This document shows positions 44,830-56,010 of a stretch of 64,000 nucleotides of DNA, piece after piece. Both the position numbers and the translations under genes were made by a program. Numbering within the stretch: position 1 is the first letter of the stretch; every line of letters begins with the position of its first letter. The notes under the pieces were generated by a model. It worked only from the letters and a program-made list of their open reading frames with translations, made no database searches and was not told where the DNA came from. The DNA is from Portulaca oleracea (Eukaryota; Streptophyta; Magnoliopsida; Caryophyllales; Portulacaceae). The stretch is taken from positions 17,786,391 to 17,850,390 of the forward strand of contig CM055868.1 in NCBI GenBank assembly GCA_029582165.1, written 5' to 3'.

Positions 44830-46315
44830 AACTCTCCTTCAATAATCAAATATTTTTCAAGGTTCAACTTCTTACATATAGAGTGTGGCATGATACTCAC
44901 ACTTGCCCCCAAGTCACATAATGCATTATCAATCTTCATATCACCAATTAAGCATGGAATAAAGAATCTACCGAGATCGGCTAGTTTCTCGGGACACTTG
45001 CTTCCCATAATGGCGTAGCAACTAACCGTAAGATGAACGGTCGACGACTCCTTGATTCTTCTCTTGTTCGTCAAAAGGTCCTTGAGATATTTCTTGAATG
45101 ATGGGACCTCGGACATGGCATCTAGAAACGGTATATTAACTTGGAGCTTCTTCATCATCAAAATAAACTTGGAGAATTTATCATCATTCTCTTGTTGAAC
45201 TAATCTTCCGGGAAATGGAATTGGAGGTCTATATGAAACAGGTTTCTGCAATGGGTTTTCATGAATATCCTCCCTCAAGACTCCCTTTCCTTTCTCTCGT
45301 CTTTTCTCAATCTCTACCATCTCTTCCAACTCCTCTTTTTCCTCATCCTCGGCTTCATTAATCACAACATCATTCTCCTTTTCTTCAATCCTAGCCTGCT
45401 CAACTTCTAACTCCTCCTCTTCATTGCTATCCACCACAACTCCTTCATTCTCTCCCAAAGGTCTCTCCTCCTCCCCATTCTCCTTCACTACCATAGGTTC
45501 TTCAATTTTTCTTCCACTCCTTAGGGTAATGGCTTCAACTTGCTCCCCTTGGATGAGTTGAGGTTGAATGGGTTGAGAAGAATATATTTGTTGAGCAACT
45601 TGGGTCATTTGGGTTTCAAGGTCTCTAAGGCGAGCACCTTCACTTTCTTGATTAGCCACAATATGTTGCAACAACTTTTCAATCATAGAATCTTGGGATG
45701 GTTGAGAAAATTAAGGTTGTGAGGTGGGTTGAGGCGAAAACTCTTCTTGAAAGCATGCATGATGGACATAGACTTGAGAAACAGGATCAAATATAGGATT
45801 GGCAAATGTAGTATAACCAGGACCATAATCGTCATAGGAATGGGAATAGAGTTGGTTGGAGTAAACGGCATTCACATGTTCCACTTGACGATACTCCACA
45901 CATCGATGCTCGAGATGTGGGGCGGAAATGGATGCAATGGCTTGCATACCTCGGGCTAAGTTCAACTGGTTGGAAACTCCATCATTCACCATCTTCTTTT
46001 GTAAATCAAGGACAGTAGCCATTAGAAGCTTGATAGTGGGGTTGTGTTCCAAAGAATTTTCCTCATTTCCTGAATTTTGGCCACCTCCCCAACTAGGCAT
46101 ATTCTGAGACAGCTCATGAAGAAAAATATTAGCTTCCTCCGCAGTCTCTTCTTTAGGAACATCCCTCCGGACGCATTATCAATAGATTCTCTAAGAGGAC
46201 CACGGAGCCCATGATAGAAATGTTGAAGCAATATCCAATCCGGTAAATTATGATGAGGGCATTGTCGTTGAAGACTCTTAAACCTCCCCCAAGCGTCGAA
46301 AAGACTTTCTCCCGG
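44830..46315 (-). pseudogene. Athila-2 gag C-terminal part and protease
   Basis: From the CRM junction, Gag continues (ESLFDAWGRFKSLQRQ, RESIDNASGGM), shifts frame near 46160, and reads HELSQNMPSWGG. The zinc knuckle is lost: only HRCVEYRQVEHV remains where Athila-1 has a full CX2CX3HX4C. A TAA near 45711 follows PQPTSQP. Then come a long Glu-rich linker and the protease (CDLGASVSIMP). The reading ends at LNLEKY near 44870 without RT. Confidence 0.85.
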
Positions 46316-47435
46316 TGATGGAGGTCCTCTATCAGAACCAGCATCAGGAGCAGCAACGACCTCACCAACATCAGCATTGAGGCCATCATCAACCACATCA
46401 AACACTGACATCCAAGAGTGCTTTATGATGGTCCAACAAGTCATGAGGTCGTCCAACAACAGCAGCATCATCACCAACAGCAGCAGCCAACCAGTGAGGC
46501 TATTTCTCAATTCCATATCTTTGGATTGAGGTCCTCACCAGTGCTTTGAAGACTTCACTCTAGTGCTGTTGAGGACTTTCTAGGTCAGTGAAGATGTTTG
46601 CCAGTTCTGAGGTCCTCTATGAAGACATCACTTCTGGAATCGTTGAGGATATTCCAGTTCTGTGAGGTGATCCTGCATTGAGGTCCTCCAGGAAGACTCA
46701 CTTCCGAGCTGTTGAGGCCATTTCCAGCTTGTGAGGTGATTTAACCGTTTGTAATAAAGACAACGCGTTTGTTAGGTTCTATTTCATTTTATTTTGATGT
46801 TATCCAGTTTGTAATGAGGCTTAATTAGCTTACTAAGTTAGTTAAGTAGCTTAATGCGTAATTAGGGAGTTTCTTGAGAAAGGGGAAACCCTTAATCATC
46901 TAGCACAACTGTAGGTTTATATAGCTTGTAATCGGCAGCTTGTGAGCATTATCTATCAGTGAAATCAATAGCATTTTAAGTGCCTTAATTGAGCCTCTTG
47001 TTTGTGAGTGACGTTAAACTCTCATCTCTGGTTAATTCTACTACAGTAGCAAGGACTTGGCAATCCTTGTGGTGGGTGTAGAGCTTGGTAATCTCAGTGG
47101 TGGTGTGTCTGTATCCATTGAGGTCATCCAGTCCTTTGCCCTTGAAGTTCTAGCTGTGGTGTGTCTGTATCAGCTCGAGCCTCAAGACTATCTCTGGTTA
47201 CTGTTTGATTGTAAGTTTGTTCATCCGACCATCATTTTATCATCATCCATTCATCCATTTGTTCATTGGTGTTCATACTCTGTTTCAGAGGAGGTTGTAA
47301 TTGATTCTCTGTGTGAGGTCTGTTTTGGGTGTGCTTGTAATTGATTCTCTGTTTTGAGGCCAGATTGTGTGCGAGTTGTGTTAATGTGGTGTACTGTGAG
47401 GTCAATACTTTGATCTTAGGACCTTGCATACATCA
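46316..47435 (+). repeat. CRM-1 5' LTR
   Basis: It runs from TGATGGAGGTCC to GCATACATCA. It matches 51205-52316 with only scattered changes, apart from one altered tract near 46583-46610. AGGTCCTC and GAGGTGAT words are repeated inside. Confidence 0.93.
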
Positions 47436-47439
47436 TACT

Positions 47440-47451
47440 TGGTACCAGAGC
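47440..47451 (+). other. CRM-1 primer-binding site
   Basis: TGGTACCAGAGC starts five bases after the LTR and differs by one base from TGGTATCAGAGC, the usual initiator-Met tRNA site. Confidence 0.82.
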
Positions 47452-47648
47452 TGAGTTTCATCTTGGGAGGAGTATATTCGTGTTATTTTTTTATGATTGG
47501 GCAGTAGTAGATTACCTCAAGAGGTTGCAGAGCTAGCTTCCATTTTGGTGATTCTTTTCTGATTTCTTTTTTTAAGCCTAAACACATCCCAAATCTGCCC
47601 AAACACATAGCTACAAAAAAAAAAAAAAAAAAAAAAAACCCAGCAGCC

Positions 47649-48189
47649 ATGACTTTTAGCAAGCCTTCATCTCAAAAGAATGAGCAAATTTTGAAGGAGG
47701 AAAGGAGAATGAAGAGATTGAGGCGTGAGATCAAGATGTTACAATTGGAGATAAATTTGTGTGAATTTATTTATGATTCCATGAAGTCACTTAAACCACC
47801 CTTGATTCAAGAGGAAGAACACAAGGATGAACATGAGGTCGATTTTAATCACCCTCCTATTTTTGATGTGTATGAAGATGAAGAAGATTATAAGGAGTTA
47901 GAGGAGAAAGAAGAAGTCAATCTAGATCTCATTCCTAGATATGAAGAGGAAGTTGAGGCCAGACCTGATGAAGGTGAAATGTTGGTGATCAGGAGGATCC
48001 TTAGCAGTTTTGTCATTGATGAGGAAGTTGAGCAGAGGGAGAACATTTTTCACACAAGATGTACAGTGCAAGGGAAGATATGTTCCTTGATTATTGATGG
48101 AGGCAGCTGTACAAATGCAGCATCACACACTATGGTGCAAAAGCTGAATTTGCAAACCTGTCCTCATCTAGTGGTTGAATCAAAGTAGA
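47649..48189 (+). pseudogene. CRM-1 gag remnant fused to protease
   Basis: The ATG at 47649 follows a 24-base A-run (47615-47638). It opens a Lys/Glu-rich coiled coil (KEERRMKRLRREIKMLQLEI) and runs straight into an acidic linker and the protease motif IIDGGSCTNAAS. The Gag core and zinc knuckle expected in between are missing, so a large internal deletion occurred. The frame ends at TAG 48186-48188, where another deletion moves the reading to the next frame. Confidence 0.82.
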
Positions 48190-51100
48190 GGTATCAAAAT
48201 CTCATCTAAATGCCTTGTGAATTTCTCAATTGGTTTTGTTTATAAAGATGAAGTGTGGTGTGATGTTATACCTATGGATGCATGTCATTTGTTGTTGGGA
48301 AGACCTTGGTTGTTTGATAGATCTGTTAACCATGATGGAAGAGCCAATACTTATTCCTTTAACCTAAACCATAAAAAAATTGTCCTCACCCCACTTAAAC
48401 CATCCCAGCTCACAAAAAGAACCAAGAACCTGATTGTTGAACAATCCCTTGATGTGATCTTACCTGCTGAATATCATGAGTTTTGTGAATTGAAGGAGTT
48501 ACTTTTGCTTGATCTTGATGAAGAACCAGCCTCACAAAATGAGCCAGCCCCACAAAATAGCCATCCTTTATTCCAACCCATCCTAAACCAATACCTACAT
48601 GTTTTTCCAGAAGAAATGCCACCAGGTTTACCCCCAAAAAGAGACATCCAGCATAAAATTGACCTCATCCCAGGATCTATTTTACCAAACAAACCAGCCT
48701 ATAGAATGACCCCTGCTAAAACCAATGAGATCCAGAGGCAAGTTGATGAGTTGTTAGAGAAAGGAATGATTAGAGAGAGCTTGAGTCCTTGTGCAGTGCC
48801 AGCTTTATTGGTTCCTAAGAAAGATGGAAGTTAGAGGATGTGTATTGATTGTAGAGCCATCAATAAAATCACAATTAAGTATAGATATCCTATTCCAAGC
48901 TTTGAGGATATGCTTGATGAGCTCCATGGCTCAATTGTGCTTTCAAAGATTGATTTGAGGAGTGGATACTATCAAATCAGAATTTATGAAGGAGATGAGT
49001 GGAAGACAACCTTTAAGACTAAGGGAGGTCTGTATGAGTGGTTGGTCATGCCTTTTGGTTTGACAAATGCACCTTCAACATTTATGAGGCTCATGAACCA
49101 AGTTCTGAAACCTTTGATTGGGAAGTGTGTTGTTGTGTATTTTGATGATATACTCATTTATAGCCAGTCTGAGGAGGATCATGTTAGACATTTGAGGAGT
49201 GTTATGGAGATTATGAGTAGAGAGCAGTTGTATGGGAACCTCAAGAAGTGTCAATTCTTCACCAGCCATGTTATATTCCTTGGTTATATTGTAACATCAG
49301 AAGGAATTCAAGTAGATGAGGAGAAGGTCAAAGCCATTAGAGAGTGGCCTGTTCCTACATCAATCCAGCAGATAAGGAGTTTCCATGGTTTGGCATCTTT
49401 CTACAGGAGGTTTGTGAGGAACTTCAGCACTATTCTTGCTCCCATGACTGAGTTAGTGAAGGGGAAGAGCTTTACTTGAACACCAGCAGCACAGAAAGCT
49501 TTTGAGGAGGTCAAAAGAAAGTTAACCTCAGCACCAGTGTTGGCATTACCTTGTTTTGCCAAAGTCTTTGAAGTGGAGTGTGATGCCCAGGCGTGGGCAT
49601 TGGAGCAGTGTTGACTCAAGAGGGAAAACCAGTAGCTTATTTCAGTGAGAAACTCAATGAGGCCAAGAGGAAATACAGTACATATGATAAGGAGTTTTAT
49701 GTTATCATCAGAGCTTTGCAACATTGGAGGCATTATCTTATTGGAGCTGAATTTATTCTGCACAGTGATCATGAGGCCCTCAAATTTATTCAGAGGAAGC
49801 ATAAACTCAACACTAGGCATGCTACTTGGGTGGAGTTCATGCAGCAATTTCATTTTGTGATCCATCATAAATTTGGGAAGCTTAACAAAGGAGCTGATGC
49901 ATTGTCCAGGAGGTATTTGCTATTGCAAGTTTTGGATGCAAGAGTGCTTGGTTTTGAACAGTTGAAAGCTTGGTATGAGAATGATGAAGATTTTGGAAAG
50001 TTGTACCAGAAATGTTAGGGACATCCTCAAAGTCTATACCACATAGACCAGGGATTTCTCTTCAAAAGAGCAAGGTTATGTATTCCAAGGAGCAGTTTTA
50101 GAGAGTTGTTGATCTCTGAAGTTCATGGAGGTTGCTTGGCAGGTCATTTTGGCATTGAGAAGACCCTTCTTATGCTGAAGGAACATTATTGTTGGCCTAA
50201 AATGAGGAAGGATGTTGAGCATTGGATCAAGAGGTGTGCTACATGTCAGATTGCAAAGAGTCATAGCTTACCTCAAGGGCTATACACACCTTTACCAGTT
50301 CCAAACAGTCCTTGGGAGGATATCAGCCTAGACTTCATTGTTGGTCTACCAAGAACTCAAGGAGGAAAAGATTCAATCATGGTAGTTGTGGATAGATTCA
50401 GTAAAATGGCTCACTTCATTGCTTGCCATACCACCTATGATGCTGTGAGGGTGGCTGAATTGTTTTTCCAGGAGGTAGTGAGACTCCATGGTGTTCCCAG
50501 GAGTATGGTGTCTGATAGGGATGTCAAGTTCCTAAGTCATTTTTGGGTTACTCTTTGGAAGAAGTTGGGCACCCAATTGAAGTATAGCACAACTTGTCAC
50601 CCCCAAACTGATGGGCAAACAGAGGTCACAAACAAGACACTTGGAACACTATTGAGGTCACTGATATCCACAAACAAAACAGGATGGGACACCCTTTTGT
50701 CTCATGCTGAATTTGCTTTCAATAGAGCACCATCCAAGGCAATTGGCCTTTCACCATTCCAGGTTGTCTATGGCAGAAATCCTATAACTCCATTGGATTT
50801 ATCTCCACTAACAAATTCTGTGAGGTTTAGTTATGAAGCAGGTAAACATGTAGAGGAGATCAAGAAGCTTCACTAACAAGCCAGGGAGAAGATCATCAAG
50901 TATTCTGAGCAAGTTTCTACATCAGCAAACAAACATAGGAGGAAGATGGTTTTCAATCCAGGAGATCTAGTGTGGATTCATCTAAGGAAGGATAGATTTC
51001 CAAGCAAGAAGAAGGGAAAGTTGAACTAAGAGCAGATGGTCCTTTTGAAGTGCTAGGGAGGATTGGAGACAATGCTTACAAGTTAGACCTTTCTGAAGAC

Positions 51101-51418
51101 TATGGAGGCAGTGCTACATTCAACGTTGCAGATTTGAGGCCTTACTTTCCAGAGCATGAAGACCTTCCAAGTTTGAGGACAAACTTTCCTCAACCTGGGG
51201 AGGATGATGGAGGTCCTCTATCAGAACCAGCATCAGGAGCAGCAATGACCTCACCAACATCAGCATTGAGGCCATCATCAACCACATCAAACACTGACAT
51301 CCAAGAGTGCTTTATAATGGTCCAACAAGTCATGAGGTCGTCCAACAACAGCAGCATCATCACCAACAGCAGCAGCCAACCAGTGAGGCTATTTCTCAAT
51401 TCCATATCTTTGGATTGA
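48190..51418 (+). pseudogene. CRM-1 pol: RT, RNase H, integrase, with C-terminus inside the 3' LTR
   Basis: RT motifs are [48 protein letters not shown] and YFDDILIYS. Then come [18 protein letters not shown], RNase H (LHSDHEALKFI, NKGADALSRR) and integrase. Integrase has HHCC and a D-D-E core in SLDFIVGLP, MVSDRDVKF and DGQTEVTNK. Stops: TAG 48832 and TGA 49477 both sit at expected Trp codons, TAG 50016, TAA 50874. Frameshifts lie near 49585 and 51028. The last frame (51050-51418) crosses the LTR start at 51205 by 71 codons, as in CRM elements. Confidence 0.88.
51194..51204 (+). other. CRM-1 polypurine tract
   Basis: The purine-rich word CCTGGGGAGGA precedes the LTR start TGATGG and also codes for part of the integrase C-terminus. 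Confidence 0.7.
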
Positions 51419-52316
51419 GGTCCTCACCAGTGCTTTGAAGACTTCACTCTAGTGCTGTTGAGGACTTTCCAAACAAGATGTTTGCGATTCGAGGTCCTCT
51501 ATGAAGACATCACTTCTGGAACTGTTGAGGATATTCCAGTTTTGTGAGGTGATCCTGCATTGAGGTCCTCCAGGAAGACTCACTTTCGAGCTGTTGAGGC
51601 CATTTCCAGCTTGTGAGGTGATTTAACCGTTTGTAATAAAGACAACGCGTTTGTTTGGTTTTATTTCATTTTATTTTGATGTTATCCAGTTTGTAATGAA
51701 GCTTAATTAGCTTACTAAGATAGTTAAGTAGCTTAATGCGTAATTAGGGAGTTTCTTGAGAAAGGGGAAACCCTTAATCATCTAGCACAACTGTAGGTTT
51801 ATATAGCTTGTAATCGGCAGCTTGTGAGCATTATCTATCAGTGAAATCAATAGCATTTTAAGTGCCTTAATTGAGCCTCTTGTTTGTGAGTGACGTTAAA
51901 CTCTCATCTCTGGTTAATTCTACTACAGAGCAAGGACTTGGCAATCCTTGTGGTGGGTGTAGAGCTTGGTAATCTCAGGGGTGGTGTGTCTGTATCCATT
52001 GAGGTCATCCAGTCCTTTGCCCTTGAAGTTCTAGCTGTGGTGTGCCTGTATCAGCTCGAGCCTCAAGACTATCTCTGGTTACTGTTTGATTGTAAGTTTG
52101 TTCATCCGACCATCATTTTATCATCATCCATTCATCCATTTGTTCATTGGTGTTCATACTCTGTTTTGGAGGAGGTTGTAATTGATTCTCTGTGTGAGGT
52201 CTTTTTTGGGTGTGCTTGTAATTGATTCTCTGTTTTGAGGCCAGATTGTGTGCGAGTTGTGTTAATGTGGTGTACTGTGAGGTCAATACTCTGATCTTAG
52301 GACCTTGCATACATCA
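51205..52316 (+). repeat. CRM-1 3' LTR
   Basis: It has the same ends as the 5' LTR, TGATGG and CATACATCA. Its first ~210 bases are the end of the pol frame. Confidence 0.93.
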
Positions 52317-52753
52317 CCCGACCCTTGCTTGAAACTTAGAATTTCTGCTCGAAGTCGGTGTGTCTCCTCCGCCAGAAAGAAACGATGAAGAAAATCTCCT
52401 TTGAGTGCCTCCCATGAAGAATAAAAACCAGGTGGACATGTTTGTAGCCATATCTTCGCTTTCCCCTTAAGAGTGAGAGGAAAGAACTTCAACTTCAAAA
52501 ATTCTAATGATATCTTAGGAATGTGAATAAAGCTAATCCGGTCTTCGGATTTATCAGTATGAGCAATGGGACTTCCAGCAGCATCGTCCCCATGAAACGG
52601 GTTTCTTTCGAAGACGTCAAGTAAGTGGGGCTTAAACTCGAACACAGCATCAAGTGGTAATGGTGGTAAGATGATCGGGTTGCCTCCCGTACTCGAAGAT
52701 GGAACGGCATATGATAGAAGAGTACGGGGTGAATCAGCTTGGACTTCACCCAT
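52317..52753 (-). pseudogene. Athila-2 gag, N-terminal part
   Basis: The ATG at 52753 opens MGEVQADSPRTLLSYAVPS and Gag core phrases LKFFPLTLKGKAKIWLQTCPPG and RLRAEILSFKQG. No stop occurs in these ~145 codons. The frame is cut by the CRM insertion and resumes at 46315. Confidence 0.88.
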
Positions 52754-52922
52754 TGGACTCGAGGCCTCCTACGATGCTCGGTAGAACATTAGGGCGTACC
52801 TACATGCACCAACAAGAACCAATAGAAGCATCAAATTCATCGGGATTAGCGCAAACTAATTTCTAGCGTGAAAGCAAACTCAAATAACCAAAAACCAAGA
52901 AACTAAAACTAGGGGCGCTGAC

Positions 52923-52940
52923 TCCCCAGCAACGGCGCCA
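52923..52940 (-). other. Athila-2 primer-binding site
   Basis: On the minus strand this is TGGCGCCGTTGCTGGGGA, five bases after the LTR end, nearly the standard Athila PBS. Confidence 0.9.
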
Positions 52941-52945
52941 TTTTG

Positions 52946-54609
52946 TGTAACGTGGTTTGTAAGACCTCGGTTTTTTCGTTCTCTCTCAGGGAGCTGGCGG
53001 CCTTGGTCATAGGAACTAGGTCAATGGTCGGGTCGAGATTGCTAAGGTAAGGATATCGGTTTGGAAAGGTCACAACGCAACAAAGAAATCTAAGGTCGGT
53101 CAAGGAATGGAAAATGGGCTTCGGAGGCTTTTCGGGATGCAAACGGGAATAAGAAAATGGGTTTTGCAACAAGGGAGTAACAAGAAGGGGAAATCAAATG
53201 GTAACTCCGTTACAAAATACCCACCGGGCTTCCTCTTTCAAGGATAATCCGGATTAACTTCCCGAAAGTCCATCGATAGACCCGGGGGAGTTAATGGAAC
53301 GAAATTTCCTAGTTAGTTTCTATTCGCTTTCGCAAACTAGAACACTAACTATCCCAATTCCTACCTTCCAACAAGCGTTGGATGTATTCGGGGTGCTCTC
53401 GCACCCAAATACATGCCACTTGAGGGAAGGATAAGATTGGGAAATTGATTTCCTAACTAGTTACTCACTAATATTGCTAACCCAAACCTAATCACCCATT
53501 CACACCCTTAATTACCCCCTAACCCATGGGGTTTCTAGCCACTAATCATGATAAAAACTAAGCTAACAACATCCAACCCAAACCTAAACGTGATTTCTAA
53601 CATCAAACAACCATAAACAAGCAAGAACAATGAAATAGCAAGCAAAGCAATTAAGAACAAGCAATGTAATTAGCAAGGTAATTAATAAAAGAGTTAAGGG
53701 AAGAGAATACTTATCAAAATGCTGCAAATGAACAAGAGAAAGCAATAAAAGATGATTCAACAATCTTTCAATTGTTTGAATCCCCAAATCTTCAATAACC
53801 ACAAACCCTAGAATAAATCTCTCTCTAATCTCCCTCTAATCTCTCCCTAAAATCCCTAATTACCAAATGGAAAATTGTCTAAGTCTATCCCTAGATGCCC
53901 CCCAAGAAAATCGTCAACAAGGAGTAAATATACAAGGCAAAACTGTTGGCCAAAACGCAACACTTCAAGCCGAAAACACGCCATAGACCAAGGACCGGTC
54001 ACGGCCTATACTGCCCAAATAAAAGGCCAAGAGACGCATTTCAGAGGGTCACGGCGAGACTAAACTCGTCGCGGGCGCGACGAGTGAAAACTCAAGGGCG
54101 ATTCTTCTCTTCGAGGCGTCGTGGCTACGGTGTCCAAACACCGTGGCACAAGAGCCTCATTATCCTCGATCTCAAAGACACGCCCACCGTGGCTACGGTG
54201 GCCATGCCCGTGGCCAGGGTCACTCTCGGCTTCCAGTGCACTTTGGGCGTAGCAGGTGCTACGCCAAATCGTGGCGGGGGCTACGCTTCAGCTTCCCTTC
54301 CCTTTGTTCTTCCTTCTTTCCGAAGCATGTAACGCTCAATCCGAAGGTCGTAGCATGCGTTACTTTGCTAATTAGCACCAAAGGTTGGGAGTGTGGTCCC
54401 GGGTCGACTCCGTCTCGGTTTTCGGTCCGGCTTGGCTCGGGAAATCGCCAAGAATATTGTAAAAAGGCCTGTTTTGCTACGTTTTTGGTGAAAACTCCAA
54501 AATCTACAAAATAACCAAAAACACATTAAAAGCTATGAAATTAAACCACGAAACGAGTTAAAATCCTAAGGATTTAGGCGTTATTTAGACACAAAATCGG
54601 GTCTAAACA
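52946..54609 (-). repeat. Athila-2 5' LTR (1,664 bp)
   Basis: It runs from GTCTAAACA (outer end) to TGTAACG next to the PBS, uninterrupted, and serves as reference for the broken 3' LTR. Around 53941-54180 it differs strongly from the other LTR and has lost several palindromes. Confidence 0.93.
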
Positions 54610-55851
54610 CACACCATATTCTGGGCACCCAGGGGGAAATAAGCTTTACAAGGATCTAAAGAAACTGTTCTGGTGGAGTAATATGAAACAAGAAGTGGCG
54701 GACTTTGTGGCGACTCACATGCCAACGGGTCAAAGCAGAACATCAAAGACCTGTCAGACTTCTGCAGCCGCTAGACGTTCTTGAGTGGAAGTGGGATTCG
54801 ATATCAATGGACTTCGTAGTGGGTCTGCCAAGAACCAAGTGGAAACACAATGCGATATGGGTGATTGTAGATCGATTGACCAAGTCGGCTCAATTTCTAG
54901 CCATCGCCAACAACTGGTCCCTGGACCAATTAGCTCAAGCCTATGTAAGAGAAATTGTAAGACTACATGGAGTCCCTAGTTCTCTAGTCTCGGAAAGAGA
55001 CACCAGATTCCAGTCTGGTTTTTGGAAGAAGTTGCAAGAGGCGTTTGGTACCAAACTCAAGTTTAGCACCGCCTTCCACCCAACTACTGATGGGCAGACC
55101 GAGAGGACCATCCAAACCCTCGAAGATATGCTGCGAGCCTGCGCATTAGATTTGAAGGAGTCGTTGGATGACGAGTTGACTCTCATTGAGTTCTCCCACG
55201 ACAACAGTTATCATGCTAGTATTTGGATGTCACCCTTCGAAGCCTTATATAGGAGGAGATGTAAGACTCCTCTCTGTTGGCAAGACATCGATGAAGCTCT
55301 AACGATCGGACAAGATCTAATACAGGCCACTACTCAGAAGGTTCGGACGATTCAAGATAAGATGAAGGCAGCACAAAGTCGACAAAAGAGTTATGCTGAC
55401 AGGAGGAGAAGACCTTTAGAGGTAGAAGTAGGAGAATACGTGTTTTTATGGGATTCACCTACAAAAGGGGTTATGAGATTCGGTCAGTCGGGGAAGTTGA
55501 CACCAAGATTTATCGGGCCATATTCGATCTTGGAACGCATTGGAGAGGGTTGCCTACAAGTTACAGCTGCTGGGAGAACTTCCAAGAGTGCACAATGTCT
55601 TCCATGTGTCACAACTCAGGAAATATGTCCCAGACCCAACTCATGTGATTGATCTTGAGCCGCTTCAGCTACAAGAAGATTTGACCTATGAAGACCAGCC
55701 ACTGGAAATATTGGATCCTAGAGAAAAACAACTTCGAAGGAAAGCAGTTCCCCTGGTGAAAGTACAATGGGCAAATCATGCCACAACGGAAGCAACCTAG
55801 GAAACAGAAGAAGAGATGAGAACGAAGTACCCTCACCTGTTTCACTCTTAA
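54610..55851 (+). pseudogene. Tekay-1 integrase and chromodomain
   Basis: The HHCC domain resumes as GHPGGNKLYKDLKKLFWWS, shifts frame near 54705, then [19 protein letters not shown] and [12 protein letters not shown]. The second catalytic position reads Glu in SERD where SDRD is usual. A frameshift lies near 55548. The C-terminal chromodomain reads ILDPREKQLRRKAVPLVKVQ and NHATTEAT, then a TAG at the expected Trp of ATWE, then EEEMRTKYPHLF. Chromodomains of this type are thought to steer integration to heterochromatin. Confidence 0.88.
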
Positions 55852-55860
55852 AGGTACGTT

Positions 55861-56010
55861 AAGTTTCGAGGACGGAACTTTTTTTAAGGAGGTAATGATG
55901 TAAAACCTCGAGTTTTAGGAAGAACGGAACCGTTAGGATTATTACCGAACCGTTAGGTCTAAGTTTAAGTTTCGAGGACGAAACTTCTTTTAAGGAGATA
56001 ATGATGTAAA
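55861..56010 (+). repeat. Duplicated polypurine tract and LTR start of Tekay-1
   Basis: AAGTTTCGAGGACG(G/A)AACTT..TTTTAAGGAG..TAATGATGTAAAACC occurs at 55861-55906 and again at 55967-56012. The first copy is followed by about 65 bases of LTR-like start (TGTAAAACCTCGAG), the second by TGTAAAACCCC and the full LTR. So there are two candidate LTR starts, 55899 and 56005. Confidence 0.75.

Larger units (their letters stand above)
46316..52316 (+). mobile_element. CRM-1: CRM-clade (centromeric) chromovirus inside Athila-2 gag
   Basis: The LTRs start TGATG and end CATCA as in CRM elements. The flanks CCCGG (46311-46315) and CCCGA (52317-52321) are a target duplication with one change. The PBS is of the initiator-Met type, and the integrase frame runs into the 3' LTR, a CRM hallmark. 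LTRs are 1,120 and 1,112 bp and nearly identical, so the insertion is fairly recent. Stops and a gag deletion make this copy defective. Confidence 0.88.
18964..54609 (-). mobile_element. Athila-2: non-autonomous Athila element on the minus strand, hosting Tat and CRM insertions
   Basis: It begins TGTAACG and ends GTCTAAACA on the plus strand, with exact CACAC target duplications at 18959-18963 and 54610-54614 inside the Tekay-1 integrase. Read on the minus strand it has a 5' LTR (52946-54609), PBS, gag and protease, then jumps to the third ORF and the 3' LTR; RT, RNase H and integrase are absent. The 3' LTR is split by the Tat element and gag by the CRM element. Confidence 0.92.
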
